From JBEKVE01 sp049514335 (GTDB lineage: Bacteria; Actinomycetota; Acidimicrobiia; Acidimicrobiales; UBA8190), in the NCBI GenBank assembly GCA_049514335.1, contig JBEKVE010000112.1, positions 1 to 10,947 of the forward strand: a DNA stretch of 10,947 nt, written 5' to 3'. Under the pieces are notes generated by a model. The model saw nothing but the letters and a program-made list of their open reading frames with translations, was not told the DNA's origin and ran no database searches. The first letter of the stretch is position 1. Every line of letters starts with the position of its first letter. This document shows positions 1 to 5,971 of this stretch, one piece after another. The position numbers were made by a program, and so were the translations under genes.

Positions 1-1
1 C

Positions 2-118
2 GTCGAGGCCCTGCGCGATGCGCTGCTCGACCGCGACGAGCTGGTCGGCATGGAGATCATCGACGTGATCACCGCCGCCACGGCGGCCGCGCCCGCCCCC
101 GTCGACCTGCCCAACTGA
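2..118 (+). CDS. C-terminal end of an FtsH-like protein (partial, 5' end outside window)
   Basis: An open frame enters from the left edge and ends at TGA 116-118, giving the last 38 residues of a larger protein. The visible part is an acidic, Leu-rich helix (VEALRDALLDRDELVGMEII) followed by an Ala/Pro-rich tail ending in DLPN. A helix of the form 'ALRDALLxRDELVGxEI' resembles the C-terminal helix of the FtsH/M41 peptidase domain, where a 'L..ETL.G.E' pattern is common. No AAA or HExxH motif falls inside the window, so the family is a guess from a very short piece. The gene is convergent with the pilus operon and separated from it by a strong hairpin, so it is probably unrelated functionally. 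The coding frame itself is well supported by codon use and the hairpin just after the stop. Confidence 0.5.
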   Translation, partial: VEALRDALLDRDELVGMEIIDVITAATAAAPAPVDLPN

Positions 119-134
119 GCGCCGTCCGGACGCG

Positions 135-166
135 ACTGTGGCCCCCGCCGAAGCGGGGGCCACAGT
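135..166. terminator. Bidirectional hairpin terminator between convergent genes
   Basis: A perfect 14-bp inverted repeat (135-148 with 153-166) closes a four-base loop at 149-152. Read on the minus strand the loop is TTCG closed by a C-G pair, the very stable UUCG tetraloop. It starts 16 bp after the stop of the left gene and lies about 50 bp past the pilin stop at 219, so it can serve both convergent transcripts. There is no clear U-tract on either side, which is usual for terminator hairpins in GC-rich actinobacteria. Confidence 0.8.
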
Positions 167-182
167 GCACACTTTCGTACTC

Positions 183-200
183 GCCGGGATCGTGCCCGGC
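183..200. terminator. Small hairpin just after the pilin stop
   Basis: A 6-bp GC-only inverted repeat (GCCGGG at 183-188, CCCGGC at 195-200) with a 6-base loop lies 18 bp downstream of the pilin stop on the minus strand. It could help the larger hairpin at 135-166 to end the pilin transcript or protect its 3' end. No U-tract follows, so this is a weak call. Confidence 0.35.
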
Positions 201-218
201 ACACTCTTCAGCCTGGGA

Positions 219-930
219 TCAGGCGGTGGGAGCGCTCGAGTACGAGGTTCCCCAGGTCCACTGCCCGGACGCAACCATGGCGTTCGAGGCGTTGCAGGTG
301 GTGGAACCGGTGGCTGTCTGCTTGGCGTAGTACACGCCAGCCTGGGTCAGCGCCGACACTGCGGTGCCAACGGTCAGGGTCTGACCGCCAGCTGCCGAGG
401 TGCTGCCGAAGAACGGCTTGGTGCCACCCGTGTCGGTGAAGGTCGCCGCGCCCGGGGCGGTCTCGAGGTCCACCACGTACCAGCAGGTGTTGGTCTTGCT
501 GTACGTAGCGAGGATGACCCCTTGGCCGTCAATGGCGGTGGCAACGTCAACCGGGTACTCACTCACCAGGCTGGTGCCCTCGGTGGCGATGGCTGCGGCC
601 TGGCTCCAGGTGAACTCAGGAGCAGACGCGGCCAGCGTGGCCGAAGGCAGAGAGCCGGTGGCGTAGGACTGGGTGTTCTGGTACAGCGCCTTCACCTCGG
701 TCAGGGCGTTGGTCAGGTTCGACTGTGCCGCACGGTCGTTGGCCGAGCCGGACACACCCAGGAAGGTGGGGATGGCGATGGAAGGTGGGGATGGCGATGG
801 CGAGCAGGATGGCGATGATGAGCAGAACCACCATCAGTTCGATCAAGGTGAAGCCGGCCTCAGCCGCTCCCTCTCCACCGGACTCTCGCATACGGGTCTC
901 GCGCAGGTGCGCGAGCTTGGACTTGAGCAT
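219..930 (-). pseudogene. pilA: Type IV major pilin gene, frame broken by a 19-bp tandem duplication
   Basis: The product would be the pilus fibre subunit. ATG 928-930 has a strong ribosome site (AAGGAGG, 937-943). The first 50 codons give a 26-residue leader ending EAG, a PilD cleavage site before FTLIELMVV with the conserved Glu at mature position 5 (precursor residue 31), and a hydrophobic helix ending AIAIPTF. There the frame shifts: a perfect 19-bp tandem duplication (762-780 and 781-799) sends translation into an unrelated frame that stops at 616 (104 aa). The true pilin body continues in another frame from about 761 to the TGA at 219-221. Removing one repeat copy gives a continuous 230-residue prepilin (204 mature) reading AIPTFLGVSGSANDRAAQSN, with Cys at about 143 and 206, a spacing fitting the C-terminal disulfide loop of T4a pilins. 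The gene stands 127 bp after pilO with its own promoter-like site. The duplication may be real, phase-variable or an assembly error. Identity is very likely; the symbol is by function. Confidence 0.88.
761..800. repeat. Perfect 19-bp tandem duplication inside the pilin gene
   Basis: The unit GAAGGTGGGGATGGCGATG occurs twice, head to tail, at 762-780 and 781-799, with one matching base on each side. Nineteen is not a multiple of three, so the extra copy shifts the pilin frame at codon 51. It lies in a stretch already rich in GGCGATG-like short repeats (also around 794-818), which encode the Ala/Ile-rich pilin helix and could favour slippage. Confidence 0.97.
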
Positions 931-936
931 GGACTT

Positions 937-943
937 CCTCCTT
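937..943 (-). promoter_or_regulatory. Strong ribosome binding site of the pilin gene
   Basis: The minus strand reads AAGGAGG here, six bases before ATG 930. It is the best Shine-Dalgarno match in the window. It fixes the start of the unusually long 26-residue prepilin leader in preference to the internal Met at codon 14, and fits high expression of a major pilin. Confidence 0.85.
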
Positions 944-957
944 GATGCGCAATATGG

Positions 958-976
958 CTATCGGAACAACTATCGG
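958..976. repeat. Direct repeat of CTATCGG, 12 bp apart, at the pilin promoter
   Basis: CTATCGG occurs at 958-964 and 970-976 (minus strand CCGATAG). The upstream copy on the minus strand is part of the -10 element; the second falls about where transcription would start. A spacing of 12 bp is about one helical turn, so the pair could also be an operator. A second pair, CGGCACC at 974-980 and 987-993, sits in the promoter spacer. These are short repeats and may be chance. Confidence 0.45.
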
Positions 977-997
977 CACCGTGAAACGGCACCTTTA
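970..997 (-). promoter_or_regulatory. Sigma-28 (FliA/WhiG/SigD) type promoter for the pilin gene
   Basis: On the minus strand, TAAA (997-994, followed by G) is separated by 16 bases from GCCGATAG (977-970). The consensus for the sigma-28 group is TAAA, a spacer of about 15-16, then GCCGATAA. The match is 11 of 12 fixed bases. A start of transcription about 7 bases on, near 962, would leave a leader of about 32 bases carrying the ribosome site at 937-943. The site lies in the only sizeable gap of the pilus gene run. Position and match are seen directly; use by such a sigma factor is inferred. Confidence 0.6.
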
Positions 998-1057
998 GAC
1001 CGGGACCGCAACTTCTCTCAACGAACTGATCAACCGTCCGGAGGAAGGGTCCGGGGG

Positions 1058-1681
1058 TCAGGAAGCGGCAGTCTGGCTGGCCGTCTGGGTGGCGTCGTTG
1101 CTGCATACGTCGGCCTGCCCGCTGCTGTAGTAGATGTCGCCTCCGAGCTGGAGCGTGTAGCCGCCCGTGGCGGGGCTCACTGCCTGACCGGCCACCGGGC
1201 CGCCCGCCACGCTGATGCTGCCCACGGTGAACAGGCGGGGGAAACTGGTGAGGCCCTGCAGGAATGAGGTCATCTGGCCGTAAGTGCCGCTCAGGTTGAG
1301 CGTGACGTTGACCATCTTGGTCGCCCCCGTCCCCCCGGCAGCCTCGGTGACGCTGATGCTCGGGGTGTTGGGGTCGCCCGATGCCACCGCCAGTGCGGTG
1401 ATCTGGTGGAAGAAGTCGTCCACTGTCGGAGTTCCGGGGACCTCGGTCAGGTCGGTGGTGAGCTCCTGGCAGTTGGCGACCAGATGGGCCTTCTCACCCT
1501 TCAAGGTGGTGAGCTCGGCCTGGAGGTGCAGCTGCTGGGACTGCAGCTGTGTCTCTTGAGCCTTGAGGCTCGACACCTTGCCGGCTTCGGGCGAGATCCA
1601 CGCCATGTACACGACGAGGGCGAGGATAAGCGTGCCGAGGCCGGTGAAGAGCGGGATGCGGTAGCGGGTCAGCTGTTCCAT
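1058..1681 (-). CDS. pilO: Type IV pilus alignment protein PilO
   Basis: PilO is a bitopic inner-membrane protein that pairs with PilN to form the alignment complex linking cytoplasmic PilM and the PilC platform to the pilus. The 207-residue product has a short cytoplasmic N-terminus, one membrane segment (about 9-29, FTGLGTLILALVVYMAWI), a Gln/Leu-rich coiled coil (about 34-78) and a C-terminal alpha/beta domain (about 83-190) with the PilO-like stretch LTSFPRLFTVGSISV. A Ser/Thr/Ala tail follows. ATG 1679-1681 overlaps the TGA of the upstream pilM-pilN gene by one base (TGATG), indicating translational coupling; a longer open frame upstream to 1834 overlaps that gene and is not used. Sequence conservation is low in this family, so the call rests on architecture plus place directly after pilMN. 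No pilP follows; the next gene is the pilin. Confidence 0.88.
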   Translation of the reverse strand: MEQLTRYRIPLFTGLGTLILALVVYMAWISPEAGKVSSLKAQETQLQSQQLHLQAELTTLKGEKAHLVANCQELTTDLTEVPGTPTVDDFFHQITALAVASGDPNTPSISVTEAAGGTGATKMVNVTLNLSGTYGQMTSFLQGLTSFPRLFTVGSISVAGGPVAGQAVSPATGGYTLQLGGDIYYSSGQADVCSNDATQTASQTAAS

Positions 1682-3399
1682 CACGATCCTGCGTTCTTTG
1701 TCAGGTTGGCGTCGTTTGTGAGCCACAGGTTCGACTCGAACGAGATGGCCGTGTTGCCGGCGGCGGCGGTGTTGGTGACCGACGCCACCCCGGGCGGACT
1801 GAACATGGAGGAGGACGTGAGGCCGTCGATCCATTGCGCCACGGGGTCGAAGTGCGCCGAGTTGGGGAACGTCCCGGCCACGCCCATCTGGAGCGAGCCG
1901 ATGGACCCGGTGGGGGCGGTGCCGGCGTCACTGGCGTTCGACGACGCCGCGCTGGCCGACGACGAGGAAGATGTCGCCCCCGTCGTGCTCGAGCTCGTGC
2001 CCGTGAAGGTGGTCACGGCCAGCCCGGCGGGGATGTGCTGCTGGATCTGATTCAGTACCGCCGACCAGTCCACGGCGGTGGACGACACCGTCGTCACCTC
2101 GCCCTTGGCCACCCGGAGCTCGTTGGCGATGGCGACCACCTTGTCATAGGTGGGGATCTGGGCGTTCAAGGCCGCCACACTGCCGTTGAGGTTTGCGACA
2201 CCCTGCTGAGCGCTGCGCACCTCGAGGAAGCGCCATGCGCTCACCCCGACGAGGACGAGCACCACCAGCGCGGCGGCGGCGAAGGCCCGGCGCGTCACCA
2301 TGCGCTCGAAGGCGCGCTGGGTGACCTCGGGCGGCACGAGGTTGAACTTGCGCACCGCCGGATTGGGCTCGGGCAGTGCCAGCCCGATGGGCGCCGCCAG
2401 CACGGGGTCGATGTTGGCGGCCTGCTCGGGCTGGAGGTCGATGCGGGTCAGGTCGAGCCGGGCCAAAGGCGACACGTGCTCCACGGGGATGCGAACCTGC
2501 GAGCGCAGCTCCTTGACGAGCCCCCGAAGGCGGGCCCCGCCACCGGTCAGGAGCACCCGGGCGATGGGAACCCGACCGGGAAGGGTGGCGAAGTACTGCA
2601 CGGAGTTGCGGATCTCGCCCACCAGCTCGGCGATGGCCGGCTGCACGGCGGTCTCGGCCGAACGGACCTGGGGAGACTCCTCGCCCAGGCGCCGCTTGAG
2701 CGCCTCGGCGTCCACCAGCGGCAGGTCGAGCGAGGACGACACCGCGGCAGTGGCGGCGTTCCCACCGATGCCGATGGTACGGACGAACTGGGGCCGGCCG
2801 GCCTGGTGGACCACGACGACGGTGAGGCCGGCGCCGATGGACACGATGGCCTCGGGCCGTTCGGCGGCCACGGAAGGATCGCCGAGCGCACGGACGAGCG
2901 CCGAGGACACGAGGTCCACGCCCTCGACGATGAGGCCCGCCTTTTCGGCCACCCCCACCACGCCGTCCACGAGATCACGGTGCGCGGCGGCCACGAGGAC
3001 CCGGCGGGTCCTCGATCCGTCGGGGGCGGTGGTGTCCGCCAGCACCTGGGTGGACAGGATCGTCTTGTCGGGCGGGAAGGGGATGACCTCTTCGGACTGG
3101 AAGCGCACGGCGCTGTCGAGGTCCTCGTCGGGCACCCACGGCAGGTCGACCTCACGCGTGATGGCACGCAGGCCGGCGATGCCCACCACGACCGCCTTCG
3201 ACTGGAACTTGCCGTTCTGCCACAGGCGCATGATGGCGTCGGAGACAGCCGACGGGTCCTGCACCTCGCCGTCCACGATGGCCCCGGGCGGCAGGCCCAC
3301 CTGCCCGAAGGCCACGAGCACGGGGGCGCCCGACCCGAACTCGAGCTCGGCGGCCCGCACGGCGCTCGTGCCGATGTCGAGTCCGACTACCTGTGCCAT
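1681..3399 (-). CDS. PilM-PilN fusion protein of the type IV pilus
   Basis: PilM is an actin-like cytoplasmic ATPase fold protein; PilN is a bitopic membrane protein that PilM binds through PilN's short N-terminal INLLP-type motif. Here both are in one 572-residue chain. Residues 1-340 are PilM: VGLDIGTSAVR (5-15, phosphate loop 1), FQSEEVIPFP (100-109), a second actin-type phosphate loop near 187-193, and LLTGGGARLRGL (283-294, adenosine site). FNLVPPE (352-358) matches the PilN motif, followed by a membrane segment (about 373-390), a coiled-coil (about 391-435) and a PilN periplasmic-type domain (about 440-560). A Ser-rich insert lies at 469-488. ATG 3397-3399 is chosen because AGGAG stands at 3409-3413 and the conserved MAQVVGLDIGTS begins there; the open frame extends to 3609 but overlaps the previous gene. 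It lies 16 bp after the GT-C-like gene and overlaps pilO by one base. No stop or frameshift is seen between the two halves. Confidence 0.93.
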   Translation of the reverse strand: MAQVVGLDIGTSAVRAAELEFGSGAPVLVAFGQVGLPPGAIVDGEVQDPSAVSDAIMRLWQNGKFQSKAVVVGIAGLRAITREVDLPWVPDEDLDSAVRFQSEEVIPFPPDKTILSTQVLADTTAPDGSRTRRVLVAAAHRDLVDGVVGVAEKAGLIVEGVDLVSSALVRALGDPSVAAERPEAIVSIGAGLTVVVVHQAGRPQFVRTIGIGGNAATAAVSSSLDLPLVDAEALKRRLGEESPQVRSAETAVQPAIAELVGEIRNSVQYFATLPGRVPIARVLLTGGGARLRGLVKELRSQVRIPVEHVSPLARLDLTRIDLQPEQAANIDPVLAAPIGLALPEPNPAVRKFNLVPPEVTQRAFERMVTRRAFAAAALVVLVLVGVSAWRFLEVRSAQQGVANLNGSVAALNAQIPTYDKVVAIANELRVAKGEVTTVSSTAVDWSAVLNQIQQHIPAGLAVTTFTGTSSSTTGATSSSSSASAASSNASDAGTAPTGSIGSLQMGVAGTFPNSAHFDPVAQWIDGLTSSSMFSPPGVASVTNTAAAGNTAISFESNLWLTNDANLTKNAGS

Positions 3400-3408
3400 G
3401 ACGTCGTT

Positions 3409-3413
3409 CTCCT
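3409..3413 (-). promoter_or_regulatory. Ribosome binding site fixing the pilM-pilN start
   Basis: AGGAG on the minus strand lies nine bases before ATG 3399, in the gap after the TGA (3416-3418) of the preceding gene. It supports the 572-residue form over the longer open frame that would start at 3609. Confidence 0.7.
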
Positions 3414-3415
3414 GA

Positions 3416-4708
3416 TCACCGAGTAGCTCCCGCCAGGACGGGAGAGGGCTCGTAGGAAAGACCCTCGTCCGTCGCGTTGACAGGTATCGGCAGCTGCGGT
3501 CGGACTCTTGACGCTCTGGACGGAACGGCGACCGAAAGCACGGCCACCAGGCCCACGGTGACGGCTGTCCACCACACTGACCACTGTGCGAAGTGGTGCT
3601 CGGCCACAATCGTCACGGAGAGTGCCACAATGACGCCGAGCACCCGCCGCCGGGGCGAGGCCCGCATCACCACCACCAGGGACAGGGCGATGGCGGGCCA
3701 CAGGTAGAAGGAGTCCATGACCGACTCGGTGAAGCAGCGCAGCGCCATGGCCAGCGCCAGCGCCCACACGAGCAGCTCGGGCCGGTCCCGCCACCGCCGC
3801 GCCCGCCACCCGAGGACGCACGCTGCCAGCACGGCCAGGACCCGTCCGGGCCCGCTGGCAACTGCGATGTTCTTCCCGGAGCCGCCCAGGCGCGGGGCCA
3901 GGCTCGTCCACGGGGTGGCATGGTCGATGCGGGGGTAGTTGGGCTGGTCCACCAAGGCGTGGAGCGTCGGGTGGAACTGGTACCCGAGCGGCACCGCCAG
4001 CAGGAGCACCGAGGGGAGCAGGGAGCGGAGCAGCAGCCCCGCCGCCGTCTCCTTCCCGCCCAGGGCCAGCAGGATGGGGAGCATGAGCAAGGTCAGGGGC
4101 TGTGTGGCCACGGCTGCGCCGAACAGCCAGCCCGCACCGGTCCATCGACCGTCGAAGGCGAACACCACGGCGTAGAGCGCGAGCGCCATGGCCAGCGCGT
4201 CTTCGGGGTGCCCCCAGAACACGAGCAACGGCCAGATGGCCACGCCCTCGGCCAGGCACAGCACGATGCGCCACCGCTTGGCCACGCCGAGGCGCTCGGC
4301 CAGCGCGTCGCAGGCGAACAGCGCCGAGCAGCCGATGATCATCTCGTACGGACCGAGCAGCAGCCAGGCCGTGGGATGCGGGATGAAGTAGGGGAAGCTC
4401 TCGCTCAGCCCCAGGAATCCGGTGAGCGCGGCGAGGGGCGCGAACAGAAGCAGGATCCCCGGGAACGTGACGAGTCCGGTGTTGGCCGAGTACACGCTGC
4501 CGATCGAGCCCCAGGCGATGTAGTGGGCGGACCGGTAGGAGGCGAAGACGTCACCGGAGAAGATCCACGAGGGGTGATGCCGGACGAGCGGCGCCCACAG
4601 CAGGCTGTAGGCCATGCCGCTCGACAGCACGAGCAGCGTGACGACGACCGGCCATTTCCGGCCTCGGACGCGGTCGATGAACCTCGGTGAGGCTGCGTCC
4701 GTCGACAC
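3416..4708 (-). CDS. Polytopic membrane protein, GT-C glycosyltransferase-like
   Basis: This 430-residue protein has about nine to eleven hydrophobic segments (first at about 19-39, last at about 380-397) and a hydrophilic C-terminal tail. The plan resembles GT-C fold, polyprenyl-phosphate-sugar-using transferases (GT87/DUF2029 type): an Asp in the first outer loop (FSGDVF, D53) before an aromatic helix, GHPED (166-170) with the following ALAMALALYA helix, then GRWTGAGWLFGAAVATQPLTL, and ESVMDSFYLWP (328-338). No exact family was recognised, so activity is inference. The start is GTG 4706-4708, 21 bp after the pilC stop, with no good ribosome site; an in-frame ATG at codon 32 is less likely because it would cut the first membrane segment. 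The gene sits inside the pilus operon between pilC and pilMN, so a role in pilin or envelope glycosylation is possible. It could instead be a passenger gene. Confidence 0.75.
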   Translation of the reverse strand: MSTDAASPRFIDRVRGRKWPVVVTLLVLSSGMAYSLLWAPLVRHHPSWIFSGDVFASYRSAHYIAWGSIGSVYSANTGLVTFPGILLLFAPLAALTGFLGLSESFPYFIPHPTAWLLLGPYEMIIGCSALFACDALAERLGVAKRWRIVLCLAEGVAIWPLLVFWGHPEDALAMALALYAVVFAFDGRWTGAGWLFGAAVATQPLTLLMLPILLALGGKETAAGLLLRSLLPSVLLLAVPLGYQFHPTLHALVDQPNYPRIDHATPWTSLAPRLGGSGKNIAVASGPGRVLAVLAACVLGWRARRWRDRPELLVWALALAMALRCFTESVMDSFYLWPAIALSLVVVMRASPRRRVLGVIVALSVTIVAEHHFAQWSVWWTAVTVGLVAVLSVAVPSRASRVRPQLPIPVNATDEGLSYEPSPVLAGATR

Positions 4709-4729
4709 GTGGTGCCCGCGTCCGCCCGC

Positions 4730-5962
4730 TCAGCTCTGCGGGATGTGCTTGATGTAGTCGAACATGGGCAGGTACATGCAGATGACCATGGTCCCCACCC
4801 CGGCGCCCATGGCCACGGTGAGCATGGGCTCGAGCATCGATGTCAGGTTGTTGACCGTCGTCTCGACCTCGCCGTCGTAGAACTGGCCCACCTTGTGGAG
4901 CATGGCGTCGAGCGCACCGGTCTGCTCACCGACCTCCACCATCTGGGTCACGAGGATCGGGATGACGTCCTCGTGCTCGCGCAGCACGTCGGCCAGGGCG
5001 CGCCCTTCGCGCACCCCCGCCTTGGCGTCGAGAAGGGCGTTGGCCACGATGCGGTTGCCGGCCGTCTCCGACACGATGTCGAGCGACTCCAGGATGGGGA
5101 CGCCCGCTTGGATGAGCGAGGCCAGCGTGTGCGAGAAGCGGGCCAGGGCCACCTTGTGGATGAGCGGGCCGAAGATGGGGGGCTTCAGCTTGAACCCGTC
5201 CCACTTCTCGCGCCCGGTGTCGGTCTGGATCCACTTGTACAGGCCGAAGATCGACGCACCGAGACCGAACACGAGCACCACCGACCACGGGCTGAGCACG
5301 ATCTTGGAGATGCCGATGACGATGAGCGTCGGCGTGGGGAGCTTGGCGTTCAGCGACGTGAAGAGCTTGGAGAAGATGGGGACGATGAAGATGAGCAGCG
5401 CCAGGAAGATGACGATCATCACCGACAGGACGACGGCGGGGTAGGTCATGGCGGAGCGGATGGTCCGGCGCAGCACGGCCTGCTTCTCCATGGTGGAGGC
5501 CAGGTCCAAGAGCACGGCGTCGAGGTGCCCGCCCGCCTCGCCCGCCTGCACCATGGTGATGAACAGGGGCTTGAAGATCTTGGGGAACTTGCCGCACGCC
5601 GCCGACAGCGACGAGCCGCGCTCCACGTCGAGTCGCACCTCACCGAGGATCCGACCGAGCTCCTTGTTCTCCACCTGGGTGGAGAGGATCGACAGGGACC
5701 GCACCACCGACAGGCCGGAGTCGATCATGGTGGCCAGCTGACGCGTGGCCACGGCGATCTCCGTCAGCTTGACGCGGTTGGAGAAGCCGGGGATGGCGAT
5801 GTCGCGGTTGACCTTCGTGTGCGACTTGGGGCTGACCGAAATGGGCAGGTACCCCATCTCGCGCAGCTTTCCCACCACGAGGGGAAGGCTGTCCCCCTCG
5901 AGCTGGCCCTCGACCAGATTCCCGGTCTTGTCCCGCACCTTGTAATCGAATGTCAACGCCAT
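4730..5962 (-). CDS. pilC: Type IV pilus inner-membrane platform protein PilC
   Basis: PilC is the rotating membrane platform on which PilB or PilT acts to add or remove pilins. The 410-residue length is normal for the family. The N-terminus (MALTFDYKVRDKTGNLVEG) is typical. Two T2SSF repeats are visible: about 66-190, with RQLATMIDSGLSVVRSL and QAGEAGGHLDAVL (139-151), and about 270-392, with LIQAGVPILESL and VGEQTGALDAML (344-355). Membrane segments lie at about 174-196, 222-243 and 380-400, the first preceded by the conserved TYPAVV. ATG 5960-5962 is preceded by TAGGAG, which overlaps the TAG stop of pilT; the gap is nine bases. The protein ends with YLPMFDYIKHIPQS, close to the usual PilC C-terminus. 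Nothing is odd in the protein itself. Confidence 0.97.
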   Translation of the reverse strand: MALTFDYKVRDKTGNLVEGQLEGDSLPLVVGKLREMGYLPISVSPKSHTKVNRDIAIPGFSNRVKLTEIAVATRQLATMIDSGLSVVRSLSILSTQVENKELGRILGEVRLDVERGSSLSAACGKFPKIFKPLFITMVQAGEAGGHLDAVLLDLASTMEKQAVLRRTIRSAMTYPAVVLSVMIVIFLALLIFIVPIFSKLFTSLNAKLPTPTLIVIGISKIVLSPWSVVLVFGLGASIFGLYKWIQTDTGREKWDGFKLKPPIFGPLIHKVALARFSHTLASLIQAGVPILESLDIVSETAGNRIVANALLDAKAGVREGRALADVLREHEDVIPILVTQMVEVGEQTGALDAMLHKVGQFYDGEVETTVNNLTSMLEPMLTVAMGAGVGTMVICMYLPMFDYIKHIPQS

Positions 5963-5971
5963 TGCTGGCTC

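Noticed and set aside
124..131. Perfect 8-bp palindrome GTCCGGAC before the terminator
   Set aside because: Short GC palindromes are frequent in such DNA and nothing else nearby suggests an operator.
958..964. Second CCGATAG as a second sigma-28 type promoter
   Set aside because: No TAAA at 15-16 bases upstream and the preceding base is not G; treated only as a repeat.
1030..1057. Possible terminator hairpin after pilO (CCGGA and TCCGG arms on the minus strand)
   Set aside because: Only a 5-bp stem with a 7-base loop and no U-tract; too weak to call.
1682..1834. Possible 51-residue N-terminal extension of PilO
   Set aside because: It overlaps the pilM-pilN coding end and is Arg/His-rich; ATG 1681 in the TGATG overlap is the natural start.
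3400..3609. Possible 70-residue N-terminal extension of the PilM-PilN protein
   Set aside because: It overlaps the end of the preceding gene, has no PilM similarity, and a good ribosome site stands just before ATG 3399.
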